Shown here: piece by piece, positions 63,869 through 64,000 of the stretch
Layout of the letters: each line of letters begins with the position of its first letter
Numbering within the stretch: position 1 is the first letter of the stretch
Assembly (NCBI RefSeq): GCF_019800885.1
Contig: NZ_JAHVKE010000001.1
Coordinates: 620,001-684,000 of the forward strand
Length of the DNA: 64,000 nt
Source: Maritalea mobilis
Lineage (GTDB): Bacteria; Pseudomonadota; Alphaproteobacteria; Rhodobacterales; Rhodobacteraceae
Direction of reading: 5' to 3'
Program-made: the position numbers and the translations under genes
Notes under the pieces: generated by a model
What the model was told of the DNA's origin: nothing
Database searches by the model: none
What the model saw: the letters and a program-made list of their open reading frames with translations, nothing else

Positions 63869-63921
63869 TGGAGTTGACCCCTTATGTCATGCAGCCGCCG
63901 GGGCGGCAATGCGGTGCTCGT

Positions 63922-63936
63922 GTTCACCTCTTGTTC
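63922..63936 (-). promoter_or_regulatory. LexA (SOS) box of recA
   Basis: GTTC-ACCTCTT-GTTC is an exact match to the alphaproteobacterial LexA site GTTC-N7-GTTC. It lies 54-68 bp before the recA ATG and overlaps the expected transcription start of the promoter at 63945-63972, which fits repression by LexA. Confidence 0.85.
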
Positions 63937-63944
63937 CGCAATGC

Positions 63945-63972
63945 AGTATCAAACAAAACGCGAACATTTCAA
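63945..63972 (-). promoter_or_regulatory. recA promoter
   Basis: On the minus strand TTGAAA (63972-63967) and GATACT (63950-63945) are separated by 16 bp, so the transcript should start near 63938, inside the LexA box. Confidence 0.6.
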
Positions 63973-64000
63973 GTTGATTTTTCCTTGTGCCCAAGATGGC

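Overview
The window is a GC-rich, densely packed chromosomal segment from an alphaproteobacterium, most likely a member of the Rhodobacteraceae (Roseobacter/Rhodobacter group). The evidence is the mix of gene families: TRAP and Liv-type transporters, aerobic-route cobalamin genes including cobF, an IscR with only one cysteine, an alphaproteobacterial GTTC-N7-GTTC SOS box in front of recA, and a BchE-type cyclase. BchE, with FnrL-like and PpsR-like sites in front of it, suggests an anoxygenic phototroph. No other photosynthesis gene is in view, so that remains an inference. I see no insertion sequence, prophage, integrase or CRISPR array.

Layout. 1-11.1 kb: the first codons of a possible PuuD-type membrane urate oxidase, an allantoicase gene, a dctPQM TRAP transporter and a complete Liv-type ABC transporter operon. 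Three small secreted proteins with the same four-cysteine pattern are embedded between livF and livH. 11.1-16.3 kb: a PaaG-like enoyl-CoA hydratase, ccmF-ccmH for cytochrome c maturation, and a HerA-like (DUF853) ATPase. 16.3-16.8 kb: a gene-poor gap with an orphan terminator, a promoter-like pair and strong hairpins, so one or two small RNAs are possible. 16.8-25 kb: envelope and stress genes (IalB-like protein, a ketosynthase-ACP-lpxD set, an L,D-transpeptidase opposite a DUF882 protein, msrB-msrA, a PfkB kinase).

24.9-43.5 kb is a cobalamin region: cobF-cobA-small ORF-cobM-cobE-cobL on the minus strand, cobK on the plus strand with its start codon overlapping that of cobL, then cobJ-cobI-cobH and what looks like the 3' remnant of cobG. 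Next come nnrS, a DUF1289 protein, cobP, two tandem cobQ paralogues, a PduO-type adenosyltransferase, bchE (a B12-dependent enzyme), an SDR, cobB and a cysteine-rich metal-binding protein. Together the cob genes cover much of the aerobic corrin-ring pathway plus amidation, adenosylation and part of nucleotide-loop assembly. The cobNST chelatase, cobC/D, cobS/V, cobU/T and a working precorrin-3B synthase (CobG or CobZ) would have to lie elsewhere.

43.5-56.3 kb: a carboxymuconolactone-decarboxylase-like protein, tRNA-Arg(CCG), a membrane spermidine-synthase-like protein, an O-methyltransferase, and the iron-sulfur assembly cluster iscR-iscS-sufB-fkbM-ybjQ-small ORF-sufC-sufD-two YIP1-like proteins-sufS. 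56.5-64 kb: an alpha/beta hydrolase, a small conserved-looking protein, icd, a YitT-family membrane protein, a DUF1330 protein, alaS and recA with its SOS box.

Most adjacent genes on the same strand overlap by ATGA or a few bases, so many are probably translated in coupled operons. Start codons were chosen from ribosome-binding sites, family length and these overlaps; nothing was checked against a database.
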